A stretch of 64,000 bases of DNA from Mycobacterium sp. 1081908.1 (GCF_001673535.1 NZ_LZLY01000119.1:62001-126000), one strand, 5' to 3'. Shown: positions 40,034-48,497, numbered from the stretch's first letter. Numbers and translations are program-made. The notes: generated by a model not told the origin, from the letters alone.

Positions 40034-41119
40034 ATGAGCGTGCGGGACGAGTCGGCCGCCGTGCGGCAGTTCGCGGCGAAGCCCCCATTCCCGCTGTCCA
40101 AAGCGATGTCCCGAATGATCACCAGCGAGGCGCGCCCCAACTGGATCTACTTCGTCGTCATGGGGGTGGCGTTGGCGGCGGTCTACGGCGGCTTCTACTT
40201 CGCGGAGCACGCCCCGGCGGGATGGGAACACCGGCCCACGGTCGCCGTGGTCGGCATCGTCCTCGTGGTGAGCGCACTCGTCTACGTCGGGTGGCACGCC
40301 GCCGGCGAGATCCGCATCTGGGTCGCGGGCGACGAGGTCACGGTCAAGAAGCGCCACGGTGGTGTGTTCTCGTTCGGCGATGCGACGCTCGGCCTCTGGG
40401 CGTACGGCAGGACGACCAAGACGATGGGCAGCGCGCTGCACCTGCGATCCGGTACCCGGCACTTTGTTCTCGGCGGACGGGATCATCGCGTGGCCGCCGG
40501 AGCGCGGCTCGACGAGCCGCCCCAGGGCTACGTCGACGCGTGGCTGTGGGCCTCGGATTTCGACGAGCTGCTCGCCATCGTCGGCCACCGGAGCACCGTG
40601 CGCGCGCACCGGCCGGGACCGGACGAAGCGACTCGCTGCCTGCTGTATCCCAACATGGAGTTGGCCCACCAGGTGTCGGCGTGGGGGTTCGGGGCCAAAC
40701 AACGACTGTGGCAGTCGGCCTCGCAACCGCTGGTGGCCCTCGACGTGGGCGGCGACTCGATCCGCGTGATCGACGCGAGCAACGATGCCGTCATCGCCAC
40801 GGCCCCGCGCGCGCAGGTGACCGCGACCCCGGAAACCTACAAATGCCGGCAGCGGCGATACGGCCCGTCCTACAAGCAACCCCCGCCGTCGCCCGTTCTG
40901 GTCCTGCGCGTTCCCGGCGTGGAGCCCATGCCCATCGGATGTCAGGAGCACCGCGGCGCGCTGGACTTCTCATCGCGGTTCGCGTGGCGCGGCACCGTCC
41001 CGGATCGGGTGAACCGGCCGGCCGACTATTCGGTGACGGCCGGCGATTGGCTGCTGCTGGTGGACGAATTTGGCTTGACCGCGCGGCTGGTGGACCGGAC
41101 GCACCGGGCCGGCGGCTGA
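40034..41119 (+). CDS. Hypothetical two-helix membrane protein
   Basis: 361 residues not recognised as a named family. Two N-terminal hydrophobic helices (IYFVVMGVALAAVYGGFYFA and VAVVGIVLVVSALVYVGW) are followed by a soluble domain containing EIRIWVAGDEVTVKKRHGGV, reminiscent of PH-like (bPH) membrane-associated domains, and a second half with VLVLRVPGVEPMPIGCQEH. It starts at ATG 40034, 26 bp after the SnoaL-like gene. The PH-like suggestion is weak. Confidence 0.6.
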   Translation: MSVRDESAAVRQFAAKPPFPLSKAMSRMITSEARPNWIYFVVMGVALAAVYGGFYFAEHAPAGWEHRPTVAVVGIVLVVSALVYVGWHAAGEIRIWVAGDEVTVKKRHGGVFSFGDATLGLWAYGRTTKTMGSALHLRSGTRHFVLGGRDHRVAAGARLDEPPQGYVDAWLWASDFDELLAIVGHRSTVRAHRPGPDEATRCLLYPNMELAHQVSAWGFGAKQRLWQSASQPLVALDVGGDSIRVIDASNDAVIATAPRAQVTATPETYKCRQRRYGPSYKQPPPSPVLVLRVPGVEPMPIGCQEHRGALDFSSRFAWRGTVPDRVNRPADYSVTAGDWLLLVDEFGLTARLVDRTHRAGG

Positions 41120-41133
41120 CGGGTTGCGCCGAA

Positions 41134-41310
41134 TTACCCGCTCTTGCGGCGGAATTCGCGGCGGCTCTCCACGGGACCGTGCGCGCGCGAGTGTTTGTCG
41201 CCGCTGTCTTTGTGCTCCGAGGCGCCCGCCGACTTGGCCTTCTTGCGATCCAGGGCCTCACGGAACTTGCGCTTCGTGTCGTCCTCGTCTTGCGGGTTCG
41301 ATTCGGCCAT
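41134..41310 (-). CDS. DUF5302-family 58-residue protein
   Basis: Starts MAESNPQDEDDTKRKFREAL and continues DRKKAKSAGASEHKDSGDKH, ending in a basic RREFRRKSG. The highly charged KRKFREALDRKKAKS core matches the actinobacterial DUF5302 family as remembered. No membrane or signal segment. It lies downstream of the Rv1155-like gene on the same strand (41-bp gap). Function unknown. Confidence 0.7.
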   Translation of the reverse strand: MAESNPQDEDDTKRKFREALDRKKAKSAGASEHKDSGDKHSRAHGPVESRREFRRKSG

Positions 41311-41351
41311 ACCGGCAGCCTAGCCTGGACGGCCGCGCCTGGCTCGTGGTT

Positions 41352-41795
41352 TTACCGCTTACCCGGCGGCATGCCGTAGACGTGCGAGATCCGCAGCGTC
41401 ATCAGCACCCGGCGGTCGGTGACCATCGCCTCCCGGTACTCGTCCCAGTCCGGATGCTCGCCGGCGATGTTGCGATACAAGGCAATCAGCGCCTCGACGG
41501 TGTCGTCGCCGGGCGCGGCGGCCGGGGGCGTCAGCTCCGCCGTCCCCTCGGCGACGGCGTATGACCATCCGTCGTCGGCGTCGACGAGGATCGACGCCCG
41601 CGGGTCGCGGCGCAGGTTGCGGGTCTTGGCGCGCGGCTCGGTGATCGACACGCGGACCACCAACTCGCGCGGGTCGAAGTGATAGCTCACGTTCGACAGC
41701 TGGGGGCGCCCGTCGCGCTTGATGGTGGCCAGCACCCCGAGGGAGTTCCCGCTGATCACGGCCAACAGCTTGTCGTCGAAGACTTGGCGTCCCAT
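41352..41795 (-). CDS. F420-dependent PPOX-class flavin/deazaflavin oxidoreductase (Rv1155-like)
   Basis: 147-residue split-barrel protein starting MGRQVFDDKLLAVISGNSLG, with PQLSNVSYHFDPREL and TRNLRRDPRASILVDADDGW. Rv1155 of M. tuberculosis binds F420 rather than FMN and has been linked to F420H2-dependent reduction of biliverdin-like and other substrates. FbiC, encoded at 14383-16956, supplies the precursor of its cofactor. Confidence 0.88.
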   Translation of the reverse strand: MGRQVFDDKLLAVISGNSLGVLATIKRDGRPQLSNVSYHFDPRELVVRVSITEPRAKTRNLRRDPRASILVDADDGWSYAVAEGTAELTPPAAAPGDDTVEALIALYRNIAGEHPDWDEYREAMVTDRRVLMTLRISHVYGMPPGKR

Positions 41796-41827
41796 GCACC
41801 GAGCCTACGTCGTGGTGGAATCGGGAC

Positions 41828-42343
41828 ATGACCACATATGCGGCGTTCCTGCGCGGTGTCAACGTCGGCGGCGTCAACCTCAAAATGGCCGAGGTCGCCG
41901 GCGCGTTGACCGGGGCCGGATTCGCCAATGTCCGCACGATCTTGGCCAGCGGCAACGTGCTGCTGGAGTCTTCCGCCCGGGCGGCCGCCGTGCGCAAGAA
42001 CGCCGAGGCCACGCTGCGCGACAGGTTCGGCTACGACGCATGGGTCCTGGTGTACGACGTCGATACCGTGCGCGCCGTCGTCGACGCCTACCCGTTCGAG
42101 CGCGAGGTCGAGGGGTACCAGTCCTACGTCACGTTCGTCGCCGACGAGGCGGTGCTCGACGAGCTCGCCAAGTTGGGCAAGGGCGCGGACGAGAAGATCG
42201 CCCCCGGCGAGGGCGTGCTTTATTGGCAAGTTCCCAAGGGCAGCACGCTGGACAGCACGATCGGCAAGACGATGGGCAAGCCCCGCTACAAGTCCTCGAC
42301 GACGACCCGCAACCTGCGCACGCTGGATAAGGTGTTGCGCTGA
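41828..42343 (+). CDS. DUF1697-family protein
   Basis: 171 residues with the DUF1697 start TTYAAFLRGVNVGGVNLKMA, then ASGNVLLES and a C-terminal SSTTTRNLRTLDKVL. Found widely in actinobacteria; function unknown. Divergent from the Rv1155-like gene across 32 bp. Confidence 0.82.
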   Translation: MTTYAAFLRGVNVGGVNLKMAEVAGALTGAGFANVRTILASGNVLLESSARAAAVRKNAEATLRDRFGYDAWVLVYDVDTVRAVVDAYPFEREVEGYQSYVTFVADEAVLDELAKLGKGADEKIAPGEGVLYWQVPKGSTLDSTIGKTMGKPRYKSSTTTRNLRTLDKVLR

Positions 42344-42361
42344 TTGCGTTGCGCGCCAACG

Positions 42362-42727
42362 TCAATCGTCGGGGACGTTGGTCAGGTAGCGCATCGCGTC
42401 GGACTTGGTCAGGCCCAGCGCTTTGGCCACCTCGACATACTCCTTGGCGGCCGCGGCCATCGCGGCGTCGGTCGGATCGAAGCGGGAGATGAAAGTGCCG
42501 AAGCGCCCGCGCGTTTCGACGATCGCCGCCGACTCGAGCTCGCGGTAGGCCCGCGCCACCGTGTTTGCCGCGACCCCGAGCTGGCCCGCCAAATCACGCA
42601 CCGTGGGGAGCCGGGATCCGGGCGGCAAGGCACCCGCCCGGACCCCGTCGATGACCTGGGTTCTGAGCTGGTCGAACAGCGGTTTGCCCGCCTTGACGTC
42701 GACCTTCAGCCAATCCCGCAGCTCCAC
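42362..42727 (-). CDS. GntR-family regulator (Rv1152-like, YtrA type)
   Basis: 121 residues. The winged helix LFDQLRTQVIDGVRAGALPP-GSRLPTVRDLAGQLGVAANTV is followed by ARAYRELESAAIVETRGRFG, and only a short C-terminal helix remains, as in YtrA-type GntR repressors. GTG 42727 gives the 121-residue length of the M. tuberculosis homologue and lies 7 nt from a CATACT -10-like hexamer, so it is probably leaderless. Divergent from the sirtuin gene across 37 bp. Confidence 0.85.
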   Translation of the reverse strand: MELRDWLKVDVKAGKPLFDQLRTQVIDGVRAGALPPGSRLPTVRDLAGQLGVAANTVARAYRELESAAIVETRGRFGTFISRFDPTDAAMAAAAKEYVEVAKALGLTKSDAMRYLTNVPDD

Positions 42728-42752
42728 ATCTTCAGTATGTCCCAAGCACGAC

Positions 42753-42758
42753 TATCTT
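42753..42758 (+). promoter_or_regulatory. -10 element for leaderless sirtuin transcript
   Basis: TATCTT fits the mycobacterial TANNNT consensus and ends 6 nt before the sirtuin ATG (42765), where no Shine-Dalgarno exists. Confidence 0.5.
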
Positions 42759-42764
42759 TGTGGG

Positions 42765-43484
42765 ATGCGAGTAACTGTGCTCAGCGGCGCGGGGATCTCC
42801 GCGGAGAGCGGCGTGCCGACATTCCGGGACGACAAGAACGGATTGTGGGCCCGCTTCGATCCCTACGAGCTGTCCAGCACGCAAGGGTGGCGCAACAACC
42901 CCGAACGAGTCTGGGGCTGGTATCTGTGGCGCCACTACCTGGTGGCCGACGTCGAACCCAACGCCGGACACCGCGCGATCGCCGCCTGGCAGGACCACGC
43001 CGAGGTCACCGTCGTCACCCAGAACGTCGACGACCTGCACGAGCGCGCCGGCAGTAGCCCGGTGCACCACTTGCACGGCAGCCTCTTCGAATTCCGTTGC
43101 GACCGTTGCGATATGGACTACACCGGGCCGTTACCCCGAATGGCCGAACCGGCGGTGGAGGTCGAACCACCGGTGTGCCACTGCGGCGGCCTGATCCGGC
43201 CGGACATCGTGTGGTTCGGCGAGCCGCTGCCCGACGAGCCGTGGCAGCGCGCGGTCGAGGCGACTCAGGCTGCCGACGTGATGGTCGTGGTGGGAACCTC
43301 GGCGATCGTCTACCCGGCGGCCGGGCTGCCGGACCTGGCGCTGTCCCGCGGCACCGTCGTCGTGGAGGTCAACCCCGAGCCGACACCGCTCACCCCGAAC
43401 GCCACGATCAGCATCCGCGAGAGCGCGAGCCAGGCATTGCCGGAGCTGCTGCAGCGGCTGCCCGCGCTGCTTGGCTCTTCTTAG
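42765..43484 (+). CDS. NAD-dependent protein deacylase (sirtuin, Rv1151c-like)
   Basis: 239-residue SIR2-family enzyme removing acyl groups from lysines. NAD-binding motifs are VLSGAGISAESGVPTFRDD and TQNVDDLHERAG with catalytic His in HLHGSLF. Zinc cysteines are FRCDRC and PVCHCGG. Tyr53 and Arg56 in GWYLWRHYL form the YxxR pair that marks class III (SIRT5-like) sirtuins able to bind succinyl or malonyl groups, so desuccinylase activity is expected. Divergent from the GntR gene. Confidence 0.92.
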   Translation: MRVTVLSGAGISAESGVPTFRDDKNGLWARFDPYELSSTQGWRNNPERVWGWYLWRHYLVADVEPNAGHRAIAAWQDHAEVTVVTQNVDDLHERAGSSPVHHLHGSLFEFRCDRCDMDYTGPLPRMAEPAVEVEPPVCHCGGLIRPDIVWFGEPLPDEPWQRAVEATQAADVMVVVGTSAIVYPAAGLPDLALSRGTVVVEVNPEPTPLTPNATISIRESASQALPELLQRLPALLGSS

Positions 43485-43555
43485 CCGCCGACTCTGCGCA
43501 CAGATCGCGATTTACCCCTCGAACCACGCGCTGAGCGCCGTCTCGGCGCAAAAGA

Positions 43556-44197
43556 TCAGGGCCGCCGCGCCCGACCCAGCGCCAGCTCCGAAACCGGCAG
43601 CGGCGCCCACACCGGCAACGTCCACTCCCGCCGCGAGGTGTCCACCTCGAAGCCGGCGTCGACGATCGCGCGCTCGGTGTCGCGATGGGTGTGGCAGTTG
43701 CCGAACAGCCTGGGCCACAACGTCGCGTCGGCGAACCGCTGCAGCCGGCCCCGCCCGCCGGCGCTGGCCACGTGCTCGAGATACCGCAACTGCCCACCCG
43801 GCCGCAGGAGCGAATACAGGTGCCGCAGCACGCCGGGGACGTCGCGCACCGAGCACAACACCAGCGAGCACACCACGGCATCGAAGAGCTCGCCGTCGCT
43901 GAACGCCTCGGCGGTCTCCCCGATCACGACGACCGGCACGGGCGCGGCCTCGGCGGCGGCGCGGGCGTGGGCCCTGAGCCGCGGCTCGGGCTCGACCGCG
44001 ATCACCTGCTCGACCCCCGGCGGATAGTTGGCGAAGTTCGTCCCGACGCCCGCGCCGATTTCCAGCACCCGGCCCGACAGCCCGGCCACGTTCTCCCGGC
44101 GAAGCGTCCGAACCGCCTCGGTCTCGTGTGCGGCGACGACGGGCCAAACGCGCGCGAAGAACGGGTTGTCGATCGTGCGCTCCACTGCCTGCGTCAT
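43556..44197 (-). CDS. Class I SAM-dependent methyltransferase (Rv1147-like)
   Basis: 213 residues. SAM motif I is RVLEIGAGVGTNFANYP, followed by VIAVEPEPRLRAHARAAAEA and DAVVCSLVLCSVRDVPGVL, then LRPGGQLRYLEHVAS. This is a Methyltransf_11 domain of the phospholipid/quinone-methylase type. ATG 44197 overlaps the TetR stop as ATGA, so it belongs to the mmpL13-tetR-methyltransferase array. The substrate is not inferable; a lipid handled by MmpL13 is one possibility. Confidence 0.82.
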   Translation of the reverse strand: MTQAVERTIDNPFFARVWPVVAAHETEAVRTLRRENVAGLSGRVLEIGAGVGTNFANYPPGVEQVIAVEPEPRLRAHARAAAEAAPVPVVVIGETAEAFSDGELFDAVVCSLVLCSVRDVPGVLRHLYSLLRPGGQLRYLEHVASAGGRGRLQRFADATLWPRLFGNCHTHRDTERAIVDAGFEVDTSRREWTLPVWAPLPVSELALGRARRP

Positions 44198-44901
44198 CTC
44201 CGCGACTCCTCCTGCGGCCGATGCGCCGCGACCCATGCCGCCAACATCTGGGGTGTGGCGTCTCGGCCGCAGTATCCCATTACCAATTGCCCGCAGAACA
44301 CGGAGGACAGCACCCGGTCGGCAAACGCCTCGGCGTGGCCAAACGGCAGGTGCGGCTTGGCGATCAACATGGCCGCGACGCCGTGCAGCGCGGTCCACAA
44401 TTCCAACGCGACCGTGGTCGGCTCGACGGGACGGTAGGTGCCGTCATCCATCAGCCGCTGCACGGTGGCGCGGATGTGCTTGAACGCCGAGTTGCTCAGC
44501 GTGGCGTCTACGCCGCTCCCGGACCGCCACTCGCCCATCGTGGCGATCCGGTACAACTCCGGCGTCTGGATCGCGAGCCGGACATAGGCCAGCCCCTGCG
44601 CGCGCAGCACCGCCACCGCGGAGGTGTGCTCGGCGGCCAGGCGCCGCATTTCGGGATCCAGCCTCTCGAAGTAGCGCGCGCACACCGCGTCCAGCAGGGC
44701 ATCTTTGTCCGCGAAATGCAGATAGATCGACGGCGGCGTGACACCGACGCGTTGTGCCACCGCACGAATCGACACCGACCGGGCGTGCCCGGTTTCCAAC
44801 AGCAGCTCGGTGGTCGCGTCCAGGATCTCGTCGTGCAGGCGCTCGCCGGAGCCGCGAGGGGCCCTGGCTCGACGCAGACCTTCGGCCGACACGTCAACCA
44901 A
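44194..44901 (-). CDS. TetR/AcrR-family regulator downstream of mmpL13
   Basis: Up to 235 residues. N-terminal HTH: LDATTELLLETGHARSVSIR then AVAQRVGVTPPSIYLHFADK, with a TetR_C_13-like C-terminal domain (WTALHGVAAMLIA). The start is TTG 44901 or GTG 44892; both overlap or touch the mmpL13 stop at 44894. It likely represses the mmpL13 operon through the palindrome TGACAGGTGTCA upstream of mmpL13. Confidence 0.85.
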   Translation of the reverse strand: MVDVSAEGLRRARAPRGSGERLHDEILDATTELLLETGHARSVSIRAVAQRVGVTPPSIYLHFADKDALLDAVCARYFERLDPEMRRLAAEHTSAVAVLRAQGLAYVRLAIQTPELYRIATMGEWRSGSGVDATLSNSAFKHIRATVQRLMDDGTYRPVEPTTVALELWTALHGVAAMLIAKPHLPFGHAEAFADRVLSSVFCGQLVMGYCGRDATPQMLAAWVAAHRPQEESRR

Positions 44902-47218
44902 TGTGGGTCACCGATTCCTGGATCGGGCGCCCGTTGTGCTGCACCGGCTCCTCGGCCGGTTCGGGGTGCAGCGCGATTTCCGAGGGCGCCTCGCTGATGC
45001 CGAACCGCTCATGCAGCCACTCCAAAGGCTTTGGCGCCCACCAGTTCCAGCGGCCCATCACGTGCATGAACGCCGGGACCAGGACCATCCGCACCAGGGT
45101 GGCGTCGGCGAACACGGCGAGCACGAGGCCGAGGCCGAACATCCGCATGAAGGACACGTGCGCGGCGATCAGCGCGGCGAACGACATCGACATCACCAGC
45201 GCGGCCGCGGTGATCACCCGTCCGGTGCGGGCGACGCCGTGCGCCACCGCTTCGTCGTTGGCCGCGTGCGCCTCTTTCGCGGTCGGGTTCTCCGGTCGGT
45301 ACTCCAGCCAGTACTCCCGGATGCGGGACATCAGGAACACCTCGTAGTCCATCGACAGCCCAAAGGCTATGCAGAACAACAGCACTGGCATGTTGGCCAC
45401 CAGCGTTCCGCTGGGGGTGGTGCCGAGCGCGCCGAGGTGGCCGTCCTGGAAAATCCACACCAGCGATCCGAACGCCGCGCTCAGCGATAGCACGTTGCAC
45501 ACCAGCGCCTTCACCGGCAGCACCACGCTGCCGGTGAGCAAGAACAGCAACACGAACGTGACGGCGGCCATCAGCCCCAGCACCAGCGGAAGCCGGTCGG
45601 TCACCGCGTCGACGCTGTCCCGGTTGATCTGCGCGACACCGCCCATTTCGACGGATCGGCCGCCCGGCCCGGGCACCTCGTGCAACCGCTTGAGCTGAGC
45701 GTCATTGGCCTGGGTGAATAGCGGCGCCGTGCTGTTGACGGTCAAAAACGCGCTGCCGCCGACCAGCCCGGTGGCCGCGGCCGGTGGTCCCACCGGGTTT
45801 CCGTTCACGAAGGTCCCGCCCGGCGCCGATACGCCCGATACGTCGGGAACCCGCGACAAGGCGGCGGCGTACTTGTCCAAGTCCGTTGGGTTCAGGCCGC
45901 GGACGTCACGGACGACGACGGGCACCGCGGTCGCGGAATCGTGCGCGAACCCGTTGCGCAACTCGTCGCCGACCTGGTGAGACGACGCCGAACGGGGCAG
46001 CACCCGGTCGTCGGGGAAGCCCCATTTCACCGAGATGAAGGGCAGCCCCAGCAATAGCAGCACCGCCATGACGGTCAGGCCGATCGGCGCCCAACGTCGC
46101 ATCACGAACTTGCTCGAGCGGTACCAGAACCACTGCTCGACCGGCCGGTGCAACGGGTCGGGCCGGCGCAGGGCGTGCCGGATCAGCCGGCGCACGTCCA
46201 GCGCGTCCAGCCGGTCGCCCAGCAGCACGATCGCGGCCGGGGTCACCACGATGGACGCGGTGGCGACGAAGGCCACGGTGGCCACGCCGGCGTAGGCGAA
46301 GGACTTCAGGAAGTACATGGGGAACGCCACCGTTGCCGACATCGACAACGCCACGGTGACCGCGGAGAACAGCACGGTGCGGCCCGACGTAGCCATGGTC
46401 CGGATCAGCGCCTCGTGTCGGTCGCTGCCCTCGGCCAGCTCGTCGCGGTATCGGCTGACGATGAGCAAGGTGTAGTCGATCGCCAGCGCCAGGCCCAGGG
46501 CGGTGCTGAGGTTGAGGGCGAAGATCGACACCTCGGTGGTGAACGTGATGAGCCGCAACACCGTCATCGAACCGACGACGGCCAGCGCGCCGAGGGCCAT
46601 CGGCAGCGCCGCGGCCATCAGCCCACCGAACACCCAGATCAGCACCAGGAAGCTCAGCGGCAGCGCGATCATCTCCATGACCACGAGGTCTTCCTGGTTC
46701 TGCTTGTTGATCTGGGCGTACTGCATCGCCGGGCCGCCGGCGCGGACGCTGACGCCGTCACGGTCGTGGACGAATTGGTCCGCAAGGGTTTGGGCGTTGC
46801 TCTGCGCGTAGTTCTCGCCGCCCTTGAGGTTGATGACGATCAGCCCCGACTTGCCGTCCTTGCTGATCAGGTCGGCGGCCGCCTGCGGCGGAGCGGTCCA
46901 GGCCGAGGTCACGTTGTAGACCAGCGACGAACTGTGCAGGTCGCCGACGAGATCGGTGCCGACCTTGCGCGCCTGGTCGCTCTGGGCGCCCGCGGGCGAT
47001 GTCACCATGACCAGCATCTGCTGGCCGCTCTGCCCGAACTTGTCGGTCAGGATTTGGATGGCGTGGGCCGATTCCGAGTTCGGATCTTGAAAGCCCCCGG
47101 GTGACAGGCTCTTGGCGACGGGAATGCCGAACACCGCCGCGCCGATGAAGACCAGGACCGCGATCGCGATTATTCGTCGTGGCGCCGCTATGGCCAATCG
47201 CGCGATCGCTTGCAGCAT
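44894..47218 (-). CDS. mmpL13: MmpL-family RND transporter, intact MmpL13
   Basis: 774-residue RND-superfamily lipid exporter with two six-helix halves, each starting with one helix and a large extracytoplasmic loop. The proton-relay Asp-Tyr pairs are in LALAIDYTLLIVSRYRDELA and FGLSMDYEVFLMSRIREYW. In M. tuberculosis the homologue is split into mmpL13a/mmpL13b (Rv1145/Rv1146); here the frame is continuous. ATG 47218 is chosen (GGGAGGA upstream, followed by the first helix). No MmpS gene adjoins it. Confidence 0.88.
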   Translation of the reverse strand: MLQAIARLAIAAPRRIIAIAVLVFIGAAVFGIPVAKSLSPGGFQDPNSESAHAIQILTDKFGQSGQQMLVMVTSPAGAQSDQARKVGTDLVGDLHSSSLVYNVTSAWTAPPQAAADLISKDGKSGLIVINLKGGENYAQSNAQTLADQFVHDRDGVSVRAGGPAMQYAQINKQNQEDLVVMEMIALPLSFLVLIWVFGGLMAAALPMALGALAVVGSMTVLRLITFTTEVSIFALNLSTALGLALAIDYTLLIVSRYRDELAEGSDRHEALIRTMATSGRTVLFSAVTVALSMSATVAFPMYFLKSFAYAGVATVAFVATASIVVTPAAIVLLGDRLDALDVRRLIRHALRRPDPLHRPVEQWFWYRSSKFVMRRWAPIGLTVMAVLLLLGLPFISVKWGFPDDRVLPRSASSHQVGDELRNGFAHDSATAVPVVVRDVRGLNPTDLDKYAAALSRVPDVSGVSAPGGTFVNGNPVGPPAAATGLVGGSAFLTVNSTAPLFTQANDAQLKRLHEVPGPGGRSVEMGGVAQINRDSVDAVTDRLPLVLGLMAAVTFVLLFLLTGSVVLPVKALVCNVLSLSAAFGSLVWIFQDGHLGALGTTPSGTLVANMPVLLFCIAFGLSMDYEVFLMSRIREYWLEYRPENPTAKEAHAANDEAVAHGVARTGRVITAAALVMSMSFAALIAAHVSFMRMFGLGLVLAVFADATLVRMVLVPAFMHVMGRWNWWAPKPLEWLHERFGISEAPSEIALHPEPAEEPVQHNGRPIQESVTHIG

Positions 47219-47278
47219 GTCCCCGGTCCTCCCGCCGCCGTGCCGGTCACGCTGCGCCGCCACTGACTGGGCGGTAAC

Positions 47279-47304
47279 TTATCAGCGATAACTGACAGGT
47301 GTCA
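47279..47304. promoter_or_regulatory. Inverted repeats upstream of mmpL13 (TetR operator candidate)
   Basis: TGACA-GG-TGTCA (47293-47304) is a perfect inverted repeat and TTATC-agc-GATAA (47279-47291) a second one, both 60-90 bp upstream of the mmpL13 start. They are good candidates for the site of the TetR protein encoded in the same operon. Confidence 0.5.
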
Positions 47305-47460
47305 AACAACACTATCCATAATCACGGCTGCCCGCGGCCGGATGGTTCAAACCGTTGGGAACCTGTCCAAGGCCGCCGATCCGAGGCATGACGCCCGCAG
47401 AACCTACCGGCGAGTAAATTGCCACCATTTTCCGAATCGTGACTCACGGATTCCTTAGAG

Positions 47461-47613
47461 GTGGCCCATACGCTCATAGACATGTGGATCGACGACTCGA
47501 GCGCAGACGTCATCAAGGCTGACTTTGAGGCCCTCTACCACGGCGACGTGCTGGTGGAAGGTGAGACCTCCGAGCAGTTCGAAGACCAGCACACGCTGCC
47601 GACGGCAAGCTGA
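47461..47613 (+). CDS. Short acidic peptide gene (43-50 residues)
   Basis: From GTG 47461 the frame reads MAHTLIDMWIDDSSADVIKA, then DFEALYHGDVLVEGETSEQF, then EDQHTLPTAS (50 residues); from ATG 47482 it is 43. The peptide is strongly acidic, has no signal sequence or membrane segment, and is followed by a second short ORF and a strong terminator. The ribosome site is weak (AGAGG touches the GTG). I do not recognise it. Codon use is ordinary for the genome, which with the terminator supports expression of something here. Confidence 0.45.
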   Translation: MAHTLIDMWIDDSSADVIKADFEALYHGDVLVEGETSEQFEDQHTLPTAS

Positions 47614-47619
47614 CCGCCC

Positions 47620-47682
47620 ATGAGCGTGCTAGCACGGCTGCTGATGGCCGAACCCGCGATCACCCGATGGTTCCGTCGATAG
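47620..47682 (+). CDS. 20-residue cationic peptide ORF
   Basis: ATG 47620 encodes MSVLARLLMAEPAITRWFRR, 6 nt after the preceding stop and 19 bp before a strong terminator. The peptide is amphipathic and basic. There is no clear Shine-Dalgarno; it may be a chance ORF or a coupled small peptide. Confidence 0.3.
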   Translation: MSVLARLLMAEPAITRWFRR

Positions 47683-47701
47683 CGATTGATCTTGCTTAAG
47701 G

Positions 47702-47734
47702 CGAAAACCCCCCGCGCACCGCGGGGGGTTTTCG
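47702..47734. terminator. Strong bidirectional intrinsic terminator
   Basis: Perfect 15-bp inverted repeat CGAAAACCCCCCGCG-cac-CGCGGGGGGTTTTCG with a T run in each direction (TTTT at 47729-47732; AAAA at 47704-47707). It ends both the rightward short-peptide transcript and the leftward SDR gene (stop at 47745). Confidence 0.9.
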
Positions 47735-47744
47735 TTTCGCCGCC

Positions 47745-48497
47745 TTAGCGGGGCGCCATGCGGATGGCGCCGTCGAGGCGAATGACTTCCCCGTTGAGCA
47801 TCGGGTTCTCGATGATGTGCACCGCGAGCGCCCCGTATTCGTCGGGGTCACCGAGCCGGGCCGGGTGCGGCACCTGCTTGCCCAGCGACTTCTGCGCCTC
47901 CTCGGGCAGCGAACCCAGCAGCGGGGTCTTGAACAGCCCCGGCGCGATGGTCACCACGCGGATGAGCTCGCGCGCGAGGTCGCGGGCGATCGGCAGCGTC
48001 ATGCCGACCACGCCGCCCTTGGACGCCGAGTAGGCGGCCTGGCCGATCTGGCCGTCGAACGCGGCGACGGAGGCGGTGTTGACGATGACGCCGCGCTCCT
48101 CACCGAGCGGTTCGGTCTTGGCGATGCGCTCGGCGGCCAGCCGCAGCACGTTGAAGGTGCCGATCAGGTTGACCTCGACCACCTTCTTGAAACCCGCCAG
48201 CGGAAACGGGCCGTCCTTGGACAGCGTCTTAATGGCGTTGCCGATGCCGGCGCAGTTGACGTTGATGCGCAGCGGCCCCAGCGATTCCGCCACGTCGAGC
48301 GCAATGGCGACCGCGGCCTCGTCGGTGACGTCGGCCTCCACGAAGCGGGCGCGCTCCCCCAGCTCGCGGACCGCATCCTCACCCCGCAGGTCCAGCACCA
48401 CCACCTGCGCCCCGGCGTCGAGCAGCCGCTTGGTGGTCGCCAGGCCCAACCCCGACGCGCCCCCGGTGACGACGGCTACGGCGTCCTTGATCTCCAT
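47745..48497 (-). CDS. Short-chain dehydrogenase/reductase (Rv1144-like, HSD10-type)
   Basis: 250-residue classical SDR. The NAD-binding start is AVVTGGASGLGLATTKRL, then DVTDEAAV, NCAGIG and NTASVAAFDG, with catalytic YSASKGG. It most resembles type-2 3-hydroxyacyl-CoA dehydrogenases, consistent with its neighbours mcr (2-methylacyl-CoA racemase) and an enoyl-CoA hydratase-like gene, so a role in branched fatty acid or isoleucine/steroid side-chain oxidation is inferred. The promoter carries a CCAAC-N2-GTTGG operator candidate. Confidence 0.88.
   Translation of the reverse strand: MEIKDAVAVVTGGASGLGLATTKRLLDAGAQVVVLDLRGEDAVRELGERARFVEADVTDEAAVAIALDVAESLGPLRINVNCAGIGNAIKTLSKDGPFPLAGFKKVVEVNLIGTFNVLRLAAERIAKTEPLGEERGVIVNTASVAAFDGQIGQAAYSASKGGVVGMTLPIARDLARELIRVVTIAPGLFKTPLLGSLPEEAQKSLGKQVPHPARLGDPDEYGALAVHIIENPMLNGEVIRLDGAIRMAPR

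Noticed and set aside
47322..47516. 64-codon minus-strand frame beside mmpL13
   Set aside because: Overlaps the short-peptide unit antisense, no ribosome site or recognisable feature.
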